This document shows positions 56,174 through 64,000 of a stretch of 64,000 bases of DNA, piece after piece. Under the pieces are notes generated by a model that was given only the letters and a program-made list of their open reading frames with translations, ran no database searches and was not told where the DNA came from. The position numbers were made by a program, and so were the translations under genes. Every line of letters starts with the position of its first letter. Position 1 is the first letter of the stretch. Where the stretch lies: positions 26,362,838 through 26,426,837 of the forward strand of contig CM055067.1 in NCBI GenBank assembly GCA_029204045.2. Direction: 5' to 3'. The stretch comes from Tillandsia leiboldiana. Its lineage: Eukaryota; Streptophyta; Magnoliopsida; Poales; Bromeliaceae.

Positions 56174-57143
56174 TGTAGAGTACCGGTTTTTGGTTTGAGC
56201 TTTCTGACTCCACCGACGAGCTTTTTGACTAGGAAAAGGCGTGAGCGCGTGTGTATTTTCGATTTACAGCGGTGTTCGGGTGGTTCCGGGCGGCGGCGGA
56301 GGTGCCGGGGTCGAAAAGTGAGTTATCGTGACCCTTTTGATTATTTATTTATTTAATTGCTTTAATTGAATTTTGATGTAATGTTGCCTTTCCTAGTGCT
56401 GTTGGTGGAGAGGGTGTAGTTGTCTGAGGGTGTGCTTAATTAATTGAGTGGCTGGGTGTTTTAATTAGTGGAGGGTTGGTGGGGAATTTAATTCCTTTCA
56501 CTTTTTTTAACTCCCTCTCACTCTCTCTCTCGAGCCACCTCACCACAACCATCTCCCAGCTTCCTTTCTTGGTGGTCTGAAGCAAAGGAGGGAAAGTGAG
56601 AAGAAGAAGAAGAAGAAGAAGGAGTTGGAGAAGGTTTTTCTTAGGTCCTTCCCTTGCTGCGACGGGTGGAGCCGAACGAAATTTGTGGGACGACATTAAC
56701 AAGGTTGGTAGAATTTTGTTAAGGTTGCATTTGGGTTTTTTGGCTTCTCCCCTCTTCTCCTTTTCTTTTTCTTTTTCTTTTCTTGCTGTCGGGGACGCGT
56801 CGGCCTTGCCGGCATGTTGCCGGTGTTGTCGCTGCGCGGGCGCGCATGAGCGCCGCGCGCAGCGTGCGCGCTGCTGCTTAGTTAAGCGGCAGCGCGCCGG
56901 GCTGCTTGGTCGTGCGGCGGGGGAGGAGGCCGCGCGGCCCTGCAGGCCGCGCGCTAGGCGCGCGGCACTGCAGGAATGCCGCGCGGGCGGCCCCCGTGCC
57001 GCGCGGCACTGCAGGCCGCGCGCTAGGCGCGCGGCACTGCTGGAGTGCCGCGCGGGCTGGCCCTGTGCCGCGCGGCCCTGCAGGCCGCGCGCCCGGGCGC
57101 GCGGCACTGCAGGGTGCCGCGCGGGCGGCCCTGCAGGCCGCGG
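56174..57143 (+). mobile_element. Ty3-F 5' LTR, truncated
   Basis: Matches 58023-58990 with few differences. It contains a GA-rich run with a GAA microsatellite (about 56598-56622), a TTTTC run (about 56757-56787) and the first units of the GC-rich array (from 56932), where it breaks off near 57143. Confidence 0.82.
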
Positions 57144-57421
57144 TCGTGGTTGTGTTGCCTTCTTAGCTACTGTTGTAGAGGCGCCTACGGCGATGCCTGG
57201 ACTCGAGGACATTCCTATCGTCCGAGAGTATCCAGATGTGTTCCCTCCCGAGCTATCGTCTATGCCGCCGGATCGAGAGATTGAGTTTGTGATTGACGTG
57301 GTCCCTGGAACCACGCCAATCTCTAAGGCACCCTACAGAATGGCACCAGCAGAATTGAGAGAGTTAAAGGCTCAGCTTCAGGATCTCATGGATCGCGGTT
57401 TGTTCGTCCTAGTGTTTCTCC
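57144..57421 (+). pseudogene. Ty3-F protease-to-RT linker fragment
   Basis: CVAFLATVVEAP, then DIPIVREYPDVFPPEL, MPPDREIEFVIDVVPGTTPI and APAELRELKAQLQDLMDRGL. This is the stretch between protease and reverse transcriptase in Ty3 elements. It is fused upstream, in frame, to translated LTR repeat sequence, which is an accident of the deletion. At about 57421 the RT start (a SPWGA-like end) is joined to the integrase C-terminal region, so RT, RNase H and the integrase core are deleted. Confidence 0.85.
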
Positions 57422-57977
57422 TTGGGGCCTGACTTGCTCTTGGAGGCTGAGGAGAAAGTTAAGGTTATTCGGCGCCACTTGGTCACTGCTCAGAGCCGAC
57501 AAAAGAGCTACGCCGATAGAAGGAGGCGAGACTTGGTGTTTCTGGTGGGAGACCATGTGTTTTTGAAAGTCTCGCCCTCTCGAGGGATTCGGCGCTTTGG
57601 GGTGCGCGGAAGTTGAGCCCGCGTTTTATTGGCCCTTTTGAAGTTTTAGAGCGTGTTGGACCTGTCGCCTATCGTGTTGCTCTACCGCCGCGGCTAGCCG
57701 GTACTCATGATGTTTTCATGTGTCAGTTTTGAGGAGGTATGTCTATGATCCCTCTCAAATTGTGGACTTCACTGCTTTGGAGCTGGACGATGAGCTGCAC
57801 TTCCGCGAGCGCCCGATTCGAATTCTTGCTCGAGAGACGAGAGAATTGCGAAGTCGGGTCATACCTTATGTGAAGGTATTGTGGAGCCACCATGATGAGA
57901 GAGAGGCTACTTGGGAGCCCGAGGATGAGTTGAGGACTACCTACCCACACTTATTTGAGCCCCCTCCTGACTTTTGA
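57422..57977 (+). pseudogene. Ty3-F integrase C-terminal fragment
   Basis: TAQSRQKSYADRRRRDLVFL, then GDHVFLKVSPSRGIRRFGVR. After a one-base loss near 57612 the reading continues with the IGPFEVLERVGPVAYRVAL-like stretch, and in a third frame from 57720 with VLRRYVYDPSQIVDF, RPIRILARETREL and VKVLWSHHDEREATWEPEDE. It closely parallels the C-terminus of Ty3-C integrase. It ends PHLFEPPPDF, followed by TTTCGAGGACGAAAC and the polypurine tract. Confidence 0.85.
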
Positions 57978-58007
57978 GCTTTTTGGGTTTCGAGGACGAA
58001 ACCATTT

Positions 58008-58022
58008 GAAGGGGGGAGAGAG
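58008..58022 (+). other. Polypurine tract of Ty3-F
   Basis: GAAGGGGGGAGAGAG directly before the 3' LTR. Confidence 0.85.
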
Positions 58023-58772
58023 TGTAGAGTACCGGTTTTTGGTTTGAGCTTTCTGACTCCACCGACGAGCTTTTTGACTGGGAAAAGGCGTGAGCGCGTG
58101 TATTTTCGATTTACAGCGGTGTTCGGGTGGTTCCGGGCGGCGGCGGAGGTGCCGGGGTCGAAAAGTGAGTTATCGTGACCCTTTTGATTATTTTATTTAT
58201 TTAATTGCTTTAATTGAATTTTGATGTAATGTTGCCTTTCCTAGTCTGTTGGTGGAGAGGGTGTAGTTGTCTGAGGGTGTGCTTAATTAATTGAGTGGCT
58301 GGGTGTTTTAATTAGTGGAGGGTTGGTGGGGAATTTAATTCCTTTCACTTTTTTTAACTCCCTCTCACTCTCTCTCTCGAGCCACCTCACCACAACCATC
58401 TCCCAGCTTCCTTTTCTTGGTGGTCTGAAGCAAAGGAGGGAAAGTGAGAAGAAGAAGAAGAAGAAGGAGTTGGAGAAGGTTTTTCTTAGGTCCTTCCCTT
58501 GTTGCGACGGGTGGAGCCGAACGAAATTTGTGGGACGACATTAACAAGGTTGGTAGAATTTTGTTAAGGTTGCATTTGGGTTTTGGCTTCTCCCCTCTTC
58601 TCTTTTTCTTTTTCTTTTTCTTTTCTTGCTGTCGGGGACGCGTCGGCCTTGCCGGCATGTTGCCGGTGTTGCCGCTGCGCGGGCGCGCATGAGCGCCGCG
58701 CGCAGCGTGCGCGCTGCTGCTTAGTTAAGCGGCAGCGCGCCGGGCTGCTTGGTCGTGCGGCGGGGGAGGAGG

Positions 58773-59890
58773 CCGCGCGGCCCTGCAGGCCGCGCGCTAG
58801 GCGCGCGGCACTGCAGGAATGCCGCGCGGGCGGCCCCCGTGCCGCGCGGCACTGCAGGCCGCGCGCTAGGCGCGCGGCACTGCTGGAGTGCCGCGCGGGC
58901 TGGCCCTGTGCCGCGCGGCCCTGCAGGCCGCGCGCCGGGCGCGCGGCACTGCAGGGTGCCGCGCGGGCGGCCCTGCAGGCCGCGCGCCAGGCGCGCGGCA
59001 CTGCTCGGGACCGCGCGGGTGCCCTGGGCCCCGCGGCCCTGCAGGCCGCGCGCCAGGCGCGCGGCACTGCATGGCACCGCGCGGGTGCCCCTGGGCCCCG
59101 CGGCCCTGCAGGCCGCGCGCCAGGCGCGCGGCACTGCAGGGCACCGCGCGGGTGCCCCTTGGGCCCCGCGGCCCTGCAGGCCGCGCGCGAGGCGCGCGGC
59201 ACTACAGAGGGCCGCGCGGTGGCCCCTTGGGCCCCGCGGCCCTGCAGGCCGCGCGCCAGGCGCGCGGCACTGCAGAGGGCCGCGCGGTGGCCCCTTGGGC
59301 CCGCGGCCCTGCAGGCCGCGCGCCAGGCGCGCGGCACTGCAGGGCACCGCGCGGGTGCCCCTTGGGCCCCGCGGCCCTGCAGGCCGCGCGCCAGGCGCGC
59401 GGCACTGCAGAGGGCCGCGCGGTGGCCCCTTGGGCCCCCGGCCCTGCAGGCCGCGCGCCAGGCGCGCGGCACTGCAGGGCACCGCGCGGGTGCCCCTTGG
59501 GCCCCGCGGCCCTGCAGGCCGCACGCCAGGCGCGCGGCACTACAGAGGGCCGCGCGGCGGCCCCTTGGGCCCGCGGCCCTGCAGGCCGCACGCTAGGCGC
59601 GCGGCACTGCAGGGCACCGCGCGGGTGCCCTTGGGCCCCGCGGCCCTGCAGGCCGCGCGCCAGGCGCGCGGCACTGCAGAGGGCCGCGCGGCAGCCCCCT
59701 AGGGCCCCGCGGCCCTGCAGGCTCGTGCGGCACTGCAGGGCACCGCGCGGGTGCCCTTGGGCCCCGCGGCCCTGCAGGCCGCGCGCTAGGCGCGCGGCAC
59801 TGCAGAGGGCCGCGCGGCAGCCCCCTAGGGCCACGCGGCCCTGCAGGCCGCGCGCCAGGCGCGCGGCGCTGCAGGGCGCTGCGCGGGCAG
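58773..59890 (+). repeat. GC-rich tandem array, 17 units of about 68 bp
   Basis: Units start at CCCTGCAGG or CACTGCAGG words: 58781, 58850, 58919, 58971, 59037, 59104, 59172, 59240, 59307, 59375, 59442, 59510, 59577, 59644, 59713, 59770 and 59839. Each holds GCCGCGCGCC-A-GGCGCGCGGC between CTGCAG words, then a second stem. The 5' LTR keeps only a few units, and the window-start copy only the last one before the cut. Confidence 0.92.
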
Positions 59891-60432
59891 TTTTTGGGCC
59901 GCGCGGCGCTACCGGCCGCGCAGCTGGCCGTCTCCACGCAGAGCGTGTGTTGGACTTCGCAGCCGTGAGCTGCTCTTGGCCGCAGGGTTGCGGCCGGCGA
60001 CGCGACGTGGCCGGTCGCGCGAGGGGCGTTCCGCGCAACGCCCGACGTTCGTCGTCGCCGGTTGGGTTTTCCGCCGTTGAGGGCGGGTCGTTGTCTTGGG
60101 TTTTTCTTCTAACCCCAGTTTTCACCGATTTTGCAGTGTGACTTAGTGTTGGCCTGATTGCGTGATCAGCGGTGCGCGTGTACTACTTGGAGCTGTAGGA
60201 TCGCCACGGGACCTCTATTTGGCGCACGATTTTGTGACCTCTTCGCAGGTGGGTTGGTTTCTTCCGAGAATGCTACGGACTGGTCCATTTGACTTGCAAA
60301 TGCAAGGGTGATGTGTCCTTGGGATGTCAGGTAAATGCGAAGCAGCCGTGTGAGTCGAGGGTTATGGTTCCGACAAGACACGCGTTATGCTCTTAGGAGT
60401 TTGTTCTGGAATACACAGTGGTGTCGACGCCC

Positions 60433-60684
60433 CCTGGCCGAGTTACCAGGAGGTTGTTTCTCTCCGGCCGAGTTACCGGGAAGCTGAGTTCCCTGGCTGA
60501 GTTATCGGGAAGGCGATTTCCTGGCCAGGATACCAGGAGGATTGTTCCTCCCGGCCGTGTTACGGGAGGCCTATTTCCCTGGCATGAGTTACCAGGAGGT
60601 CGTTTGCCCTGGCCGAGCTACCAGGTGGGTATTTTCCCTGGCCGAGATACTAGGTGTGAGTTCGCCCCTTGGCCGAGTACCAGG
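60433..60684 (+). repeat. Hairpin minisatellite, nine units (Ty3-F 3' LTR)
   Basis: Diverged version of 621-816 with 28-30-bp spacing. Stems vary: CCTGG/CCAGG, CCGG/CCGG (60464-60479) and CCTCCCG/CGGGAGG (60547-60569). Confidence 0.82.
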
Positions 60685-60806
60685 TGGCTGCGGCGGAAAT
60701 GGCATGAGCGGAGTGGTCATCCGTTTATGATTCCAGATGTCATTTCATATTGCATTGCATTACCGCATATAGTGATAGATTTATTTACAGCTTTCCTTTC
60801 TGTGAA

Positions 60807-61232
60807 TGTAACACCCCCGAAATTTGGATTAGTCCTCTATATAATGATATAATAGGACTAAATCTCTAACCCGGCTATAGCATTTTGGATGGTAGCAAGA
60901 TCCAAGAGGAACATGAGAGTTAAGCGTGCTAGAGCTAGAGTAGTTCTAGGATGGGTGACCCCCTGGGAAGTGGGGCGTCACAGTTGGTATCAGAGCCATT
61001 CACCAGCCGGAAATGTGAGATGAGTCTCGGCTGAGCCAGGGTTATATAGCGGGTAGAGCGAGGCTCCCCGGCTAATGACCGTTGTGAGTGGAGTGTAGCT
61101 CCTCACAAGGTCGGCTAAGGCTAGCGAGACGAGTCTCACATCGCCTGGTGCTTGTGAGTGTGCTTGAGCCTGACTTGGACGTCAGGGCTTAAAGGGGGGA
61201 AGAATGTAACACCCCCGGAATTTGGATTAGTC
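60807..61232 (+). mobile_element. Cass-1, Cassandra-type TRIM
   Basis: 5' LTR 60807-60982 (TGTAACACCCCCG to GGGCGTCACA), primer site TGGTATCAGAGC (60985-60996), about 195 bp of non-coding internal domain, polypurine tract AAAGGGGGGAAGAA (61191-61204), then the start of the 3' LTR (61205). That LTR is cut after about 28 bp by Ty3-E LTR sequence. Short LTRs with 5S-like sequence, tRNA-Met primer site and no protein are the known marks of Cassandra. Confidence 0.85.
60917..60971 (+). promoter_or_regulatory. 5S rRNA-derived promoter region in Cass-1 LTR
   Basis: GAGTTAAGCGTGCT (box A-like) and AGTAGTTCTAGGATGGGTGACC-type sequence (box C-like), then CCCTGGGAAGT, match the second half of plant 5S rRNA as I remember it. 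It is not a 5S gene: the 5' half is missing and LTR sequence surrounds it. Confidence 0.8.
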
Positions 61233-61898
61233 AGGCGCAGGTTTGACTAGACCCTATGCGGCAGTCAGTTGAGATTGGGTGATTCGAGTCGAGAGCTAGT
61301 TGTAGCATCATGTTCTTTCTGTCCCACTTTTGAGCATCTAGATAGAGGCATAGTAGCTGTAGAGATTACTTTACCAGCTTTTCCCTTTCCGCACTGCTTT
61401 GTTACTTTTTGCCTCTAGTGGACTTAGTGGGCAGACTGTCGGGCTTGTTGGCGGCACCCACTGAGAACTACTTGGGACGTAGTTCTCACACCCGTCGTGG
61501 TGTTTTTCCCCAGGGACTTCTTCTTCTGCTCCAGTTCCTGCCGCACCTGTTGCTGACCCGACTGATCGAGGTAAGGGAGTTGCGAGATAGATCCCTACCA
61601 GTTGTCGCTTGAGAGTAGATGTACCTCCCTACTTTTTGAGAGTTCTTGTCGAGTGACCTTGTAGTGAGGATTGAGTTGTACTCTTCTTATTTTGAGAGAT
61701 AATTGTATTTTGGTGAGGACTCTGGTTGTATATTTTGTTAGAGTTGTATTTATTTTATCCAGCTTTTACTTTCAGCTCTGATATCTGTTTAGTGTAGATC
61801 TCTTTTGCAGGTTAGTCGCTACGTCTATACGGGGCTTCCCGTATGGGCGGCGGATCTGTTGGCGAGCCCGGGTCGCAGTTCCGACCCGGGGCGTGACA
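61233..61898 (+). mobile_element. Ty3-E LTR, second part
   Basis: GGCGCAGGTTTGACTAGACC onward matches Ty3-D LTR 43346-44006 and ends GGGGCGTGACA. About 1 kb of LTR expected between 56173 and this point is missing. The U5 hairpin is at 61826-61845 (ATACGGG pairs with CCCGTAT). Confidence 0.8.
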
Positions 61899-61906
61899 GA
61901 TTAGAG

Positions 61907-61918
61907 TGGTATCAGAGC
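61907..61918 (+). other. Primer-binding site of Ty3-E
   Basis: TGGTATCAGAGC, 8 bp after the LTR end. Leader 61919-62198 is non-coding and ends with a pyrimidine tract and CCTCAG that could be a splice acceptor. Confidence 0.92.
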
Positions 61919-62198
61919 CTAGGATGTAGGTCATTGCGGACTTAGAAACCCTAGGCTTGTGGTTGGACCCTAGGATGACTTACGTGAGAGCCATAACCTT
62001 TTAGCGAGAGTCTTGATTGGGTTCCTAACTCTCCCAGTGGATGGGATGAGTGATCGACGTGTCTTCCTTCGGTGGCAACTATGTTGGCTGCAGACAGCAT
62101 AGTACTATGGGAAGGGGGACATGCCCTTTGGCTTTCGCTAGATTGGGTCGTGTTTTGTTTGGGGTTCTGACTGTTTCTCTTCTTCCCTCAGGCGGGTG

Positions 62199-63222
62199 AT
62201 GCCTCCGCGACGCACGATGTCGACGCGTTCGCAGCCTTCTTCCTCTGAGCCCGAGCCGGAGGACTCGGGGCAGGGACAGCAGAGTGTGGTTTTGGAGCTT
62301 CGTGCCCAGTTGGCACAGATGTCTGAGGCTGTTCAGCGCCAGGAGGAGACTTCCCGATGCCAGGAGGAGGCTTACCGACGCCAGGAGGAGGCCTTGGGTC
62401 GGATGATGCTTATGTTAGAGCAGAGGTCGCAGCCTGTGGTAGCACCCCCTGAGAGTTCCCCTGTGCCCTCTTCGCCAGCTGCAGCGCCCCCTGTGGTTCC
62501 GTCAGCACCAGCTGTTCCTGTCGAGCCGGTTTCCTGCAGACCACCGTCTGAGTCGTCGGGCCCTTTTACTTCTTCTGAGCAGCAGGCAGCGGTAGATCTT
62601 TTGATGAGGTTCCGTCGGTTCGATCCATCCCGTTTCTCTGGTCTGGGTGCTGAGCCATGGGAGGCCGAGACTTGGGTTACGGCCATGGAGCGTCACTTTG
62701 AGAGTTTATTCGTCGACGATCGGTTTCGGGTCTTCTTGGCAGCGCATTATCTGGAGGGCAACGCCGAGGCTTGGTGGCGGCGTGTGCGGCCTGCTGGTCC
62801 GTCTGGGACACAGATTCTTCCTTGGGCGGAGTTCCGCAGACTTCTTCTGGGGGCCTTCTTTCCTGAGAGTGTACGTCAGAGACTGGAGGAGCAGCTGAGG
62901 AATCTCCGCCAGGGGGATAGGCCCGTGCATGTGTACATAGCTAACTTCAATCAGCTGTTGGCTAGTATGCCCCACGTGGCTAGGGATGAGGCTCACCAGG
63001 TTTACATGTTTGAGCGGGGGCTGCGCCGGGACATTTATCAGCTTGTTCGCTCCCGCAGATTGCAGACATTAGAGGCCTCGATGGAGCAGGCGTTATATGT
63101 TGAGTCTGGAGAGGTAGTTATGGATGAGGTGGCTCCAGCCCCCGTAGGGACTCCTGGGGCGAAGCGCCCGGCGCCGGTGGATGAGGGGCAGTCGAGTAGG
63201 CAGGGACCCCCGAGACCCCACG
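62199..63222 (+). pseudogene. gag: Ty3-E gag (matrix and capsid)
   Basis: Start MPPRRTMSTRSQ at 62199, the first ATG after the leader. Parts: Ser/Glu-rich head; a Gln/Glu coiled coil with three repeated QEE words (residues about 25-75); a Pro/Ala/Ser linker; and the Retrotrans_gag core with FRRFDPSRFSGLGAEPWEAE, HYLEGNAEAWWRRVRP, FPESVRQRLEEQLRNLRQGD and YMFERGLRRDIYQLV. About 340 codons are free of lesions, the best Ty3 gag in the window. Near 63222 (after GPPRPH) the frame shifts; the former frame runs on to 63518 with meaningless sequence. It would assemble particles and could package related passenger RNAs. Confidence 0.88.
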
Positions 63223-64000
63223 ATTCCATCCTCAGGGTCGTGGACGCCAGGGGCGCCAGAGACCTGGATCATCTCATCAGTCTTCGCAGCAGCGTCGTCC
63301 GCCTCGACCTCAGCAGTCATCTCAGCAGCAGCAGACTTAGCGGCAGCCCCGTCAGGAGCGATGTGTCTTTTGTGGAGGGCCGCACTTACCGATGCATTGT
63401 CAGCAGAGACACGGCCGTTGTTTCCGTTGTGGACAGGCCGGTCACATTCAGAGTTCATGCCCCAGGGCAGGTCCTCCAGCTCCTTCCGCGGCCTCAGCAC
63501 CTTCTGCTCCTCACATGACAGCAAGGCCTTCTGTGGCCTATGGTAGGCCTGATCAGGCTTCTTCCTCTTCGCGACAGTCAGAGCGACGTCCCCCGGCGCA
63601 GAGCGGGCGAGTCTATGCCGCCCAGGTTGAGGATGCTTCAGCAGCCGATCATGTCGTCGCAGGTACTATTTTAATTTCTGCAGTTCGTAGTCATGCTCTT
63701 TTTGATACCGGTGCATCGCATTCATTTATTACTAGAGCATTTGCGTCCCTACATGGTATAGAGGTAGTTTCATTATCGCATGCATTAGAGGTTCAGATTC
63801 CAGGCCATGTCTTGCATGTCGAGGAGTGTTGTAGGGATTGCCCGGTACAGTTGGGACCCTAGGTCCTGCCGGCAGACTTGCTCGTCTTGCGGCAGCTCCA
63901 GGACTTCGACGTGGTACTTGGCATGGATTGGTTAGCTCGGTATTTCGCCACCATTGACTGCAGAGAGAGGACGGTGACCCTCCGCGAGCCGGGACAGGAG
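63223..64000 (+). pseudogene. pol: Ty3-E nucleocapsid and protease, continuing past the window
   Basis: In the shifted frame: a Gln/Arg/Pro-rich segment with a TAG at 63338-63340, then two zinc knuckles, CVFCGGPHLPMHC (unusual CX2CX3HX4C spacing) and CFRCGQAGHIQSSC (classical). The aspartic protease follows with ALFDTGASHSFI. After a second TAG (63860-63862) it continues with VLPADLL, FDVVLGMDWLARYFATIDC and TLREPGQE up to the window end. The frame is otherwise constant, so only one frameshift and two stops separate it from gag. RT and integrase, if present, lie to the right of the window. Confidence 0.85.

Larger units (their letters stand above)
56174..60806 (+). mobile_element. Ty3-F, internally deleted LTR retrotransposon
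   Basis: Two LTRs starting TGTAGAGTACCGG (56174 and 58023) around an 880-bp remnant of pol. The 5' LTR is cut off in its GC-rich array and joined directly to protease-RT linker sequence, so primer site and gag are gone. The 3' LTR is cut at 60806 by Cass-1, and its 3' part is lost. Compared with the window-start copy, the full LTR would be roughly 3.2-3.3 kb. Confidence 0.85.
58023..60806 (+). mobile_element. Ty3-F 3' LTR, interrupted by Cass-1
   Basis: TGTAGAGTACCGG start, GA-rich run, 17-unit GC-rich array, a unique stretch (59900-60420), then the hairpin minisatellite. It is cut at 60806. Six reading frames are open for 0.8-1.25 kb through the array, but they only spell its Arg/Ala/Gly/Pro repeats. 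Confidence 0.85.

Noticed and set aside
56598..56622. GAA run as a functional coding repeat
   Set aside because: A plain microsatellite inside the LTR that varies in length between the two copies (58447-58468).
58564..60141. Open frames of 300-417 codons on both strands through the GC-rich array
   Set aside because: All six frames are open because the repeat lacks stops. The products are only Arg/Ala/Gly/Pro repeats that cycle through three frames of a 67-69-bp unit.
60917..60971. A 5S rRNA gene
   Set aside because: Only the second half of 5S is present, inside a TRIM LTR with primer site and polypurine tract nearby.

Overview
The window is a flowering-plant nuclear intergenic region built almost entirely from transposable elements. 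Evidence for a plant is: Ty3- and copia-type LTR retrotransposons primed by initiator-Met tRNA (TGGTATCAGAGC), a Sirevirus-like copia family, a Cassandra-type TRIM with a 5S rRNA-derived LTR, a CACTA transposon end and G-box-rich LTR promoters. I cannot name the species. I see no intact host gene. The only candidate host sequence is one small exon-like fragment next to the CACTA end. Working names used below: Ty3-A to Ty3-F, Copia-A to Copia-C, CACTA-1 and Cass-1.

Layout. 1-1427 is the 3' part of a Ty3-F-family LTR, followed by an inverted TRIM fragment (1428-1580) and an old LTR-like relic with a TATA box and a reverse transcriptase scrap (1581-3456). Ty3-A follows (partial LTR 3460-4200, LTR 4201-6775, gag 7032-7765). 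Its gag is cut by Copia-A (LTR starts 7766). The Copia-A LTR is itself cut by Ty3-B (7866-28830, 5-bp duplication AGAAG on both sides). Ty3-B is cut by the antisense Ty3-C (15185-24686, 5-bp duplication AGTGG). Copia-A resumes at 28836 (rest of LTR, primer site, gag to 32141) and is cut by antisense Copia-B (3' LTR 32142-33400, third ORF 34075-35457, pol 37064-40236). Copia-B is in turn cut by a tandem Ty3-D array with three LTRs and two short internal regions (40237-52536) that runs into a 100-N assembly gap (52537-52636).

After the gap come a lone Copia-C LTR (52637-53900), a 5S-bearing Cassandra LTR scrap, a possible captured gene fragment and the right end of a CACTA element (to 54963). 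Ty3-E occupies the rest. Its LTR is in two pieces (54964-56173 and 61233-61898), split by Ty3-F (56174-60806) and Cass-1 (60807-61232). Its gag-protease region (62199-64000) is the best preserved Ty3 coding region and runs off the window.

How the parts relate. Ty3-B, -D, -E and -F share the last ~90 bp of the LTR and, where an internal start is present, the leader around the primer site, but have different upstream promoter parts. Ty3-B and Ty3-D have LTRs of about 3.8-4.0 kb and only eroded or deleted coding regions, so they look like non-autonomous passengers; Ty3-E is the likeliest source type for their proteins. The strongest less-expected signals are structural. A CCGGAT/CCCGAAC repeat block sits upstream of likely start sites in both copia and Ty3 LTRs, and again upstream of an internal TATA box before the extra copia ORF. 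Palindromes in U3 and U5 keep pairing while changing sequence between families. A 17-unit, ~68-bp GC-rich hairpin array and a 28-30-bp hairpin minisatellite lie inside the Ty3-F LTR.
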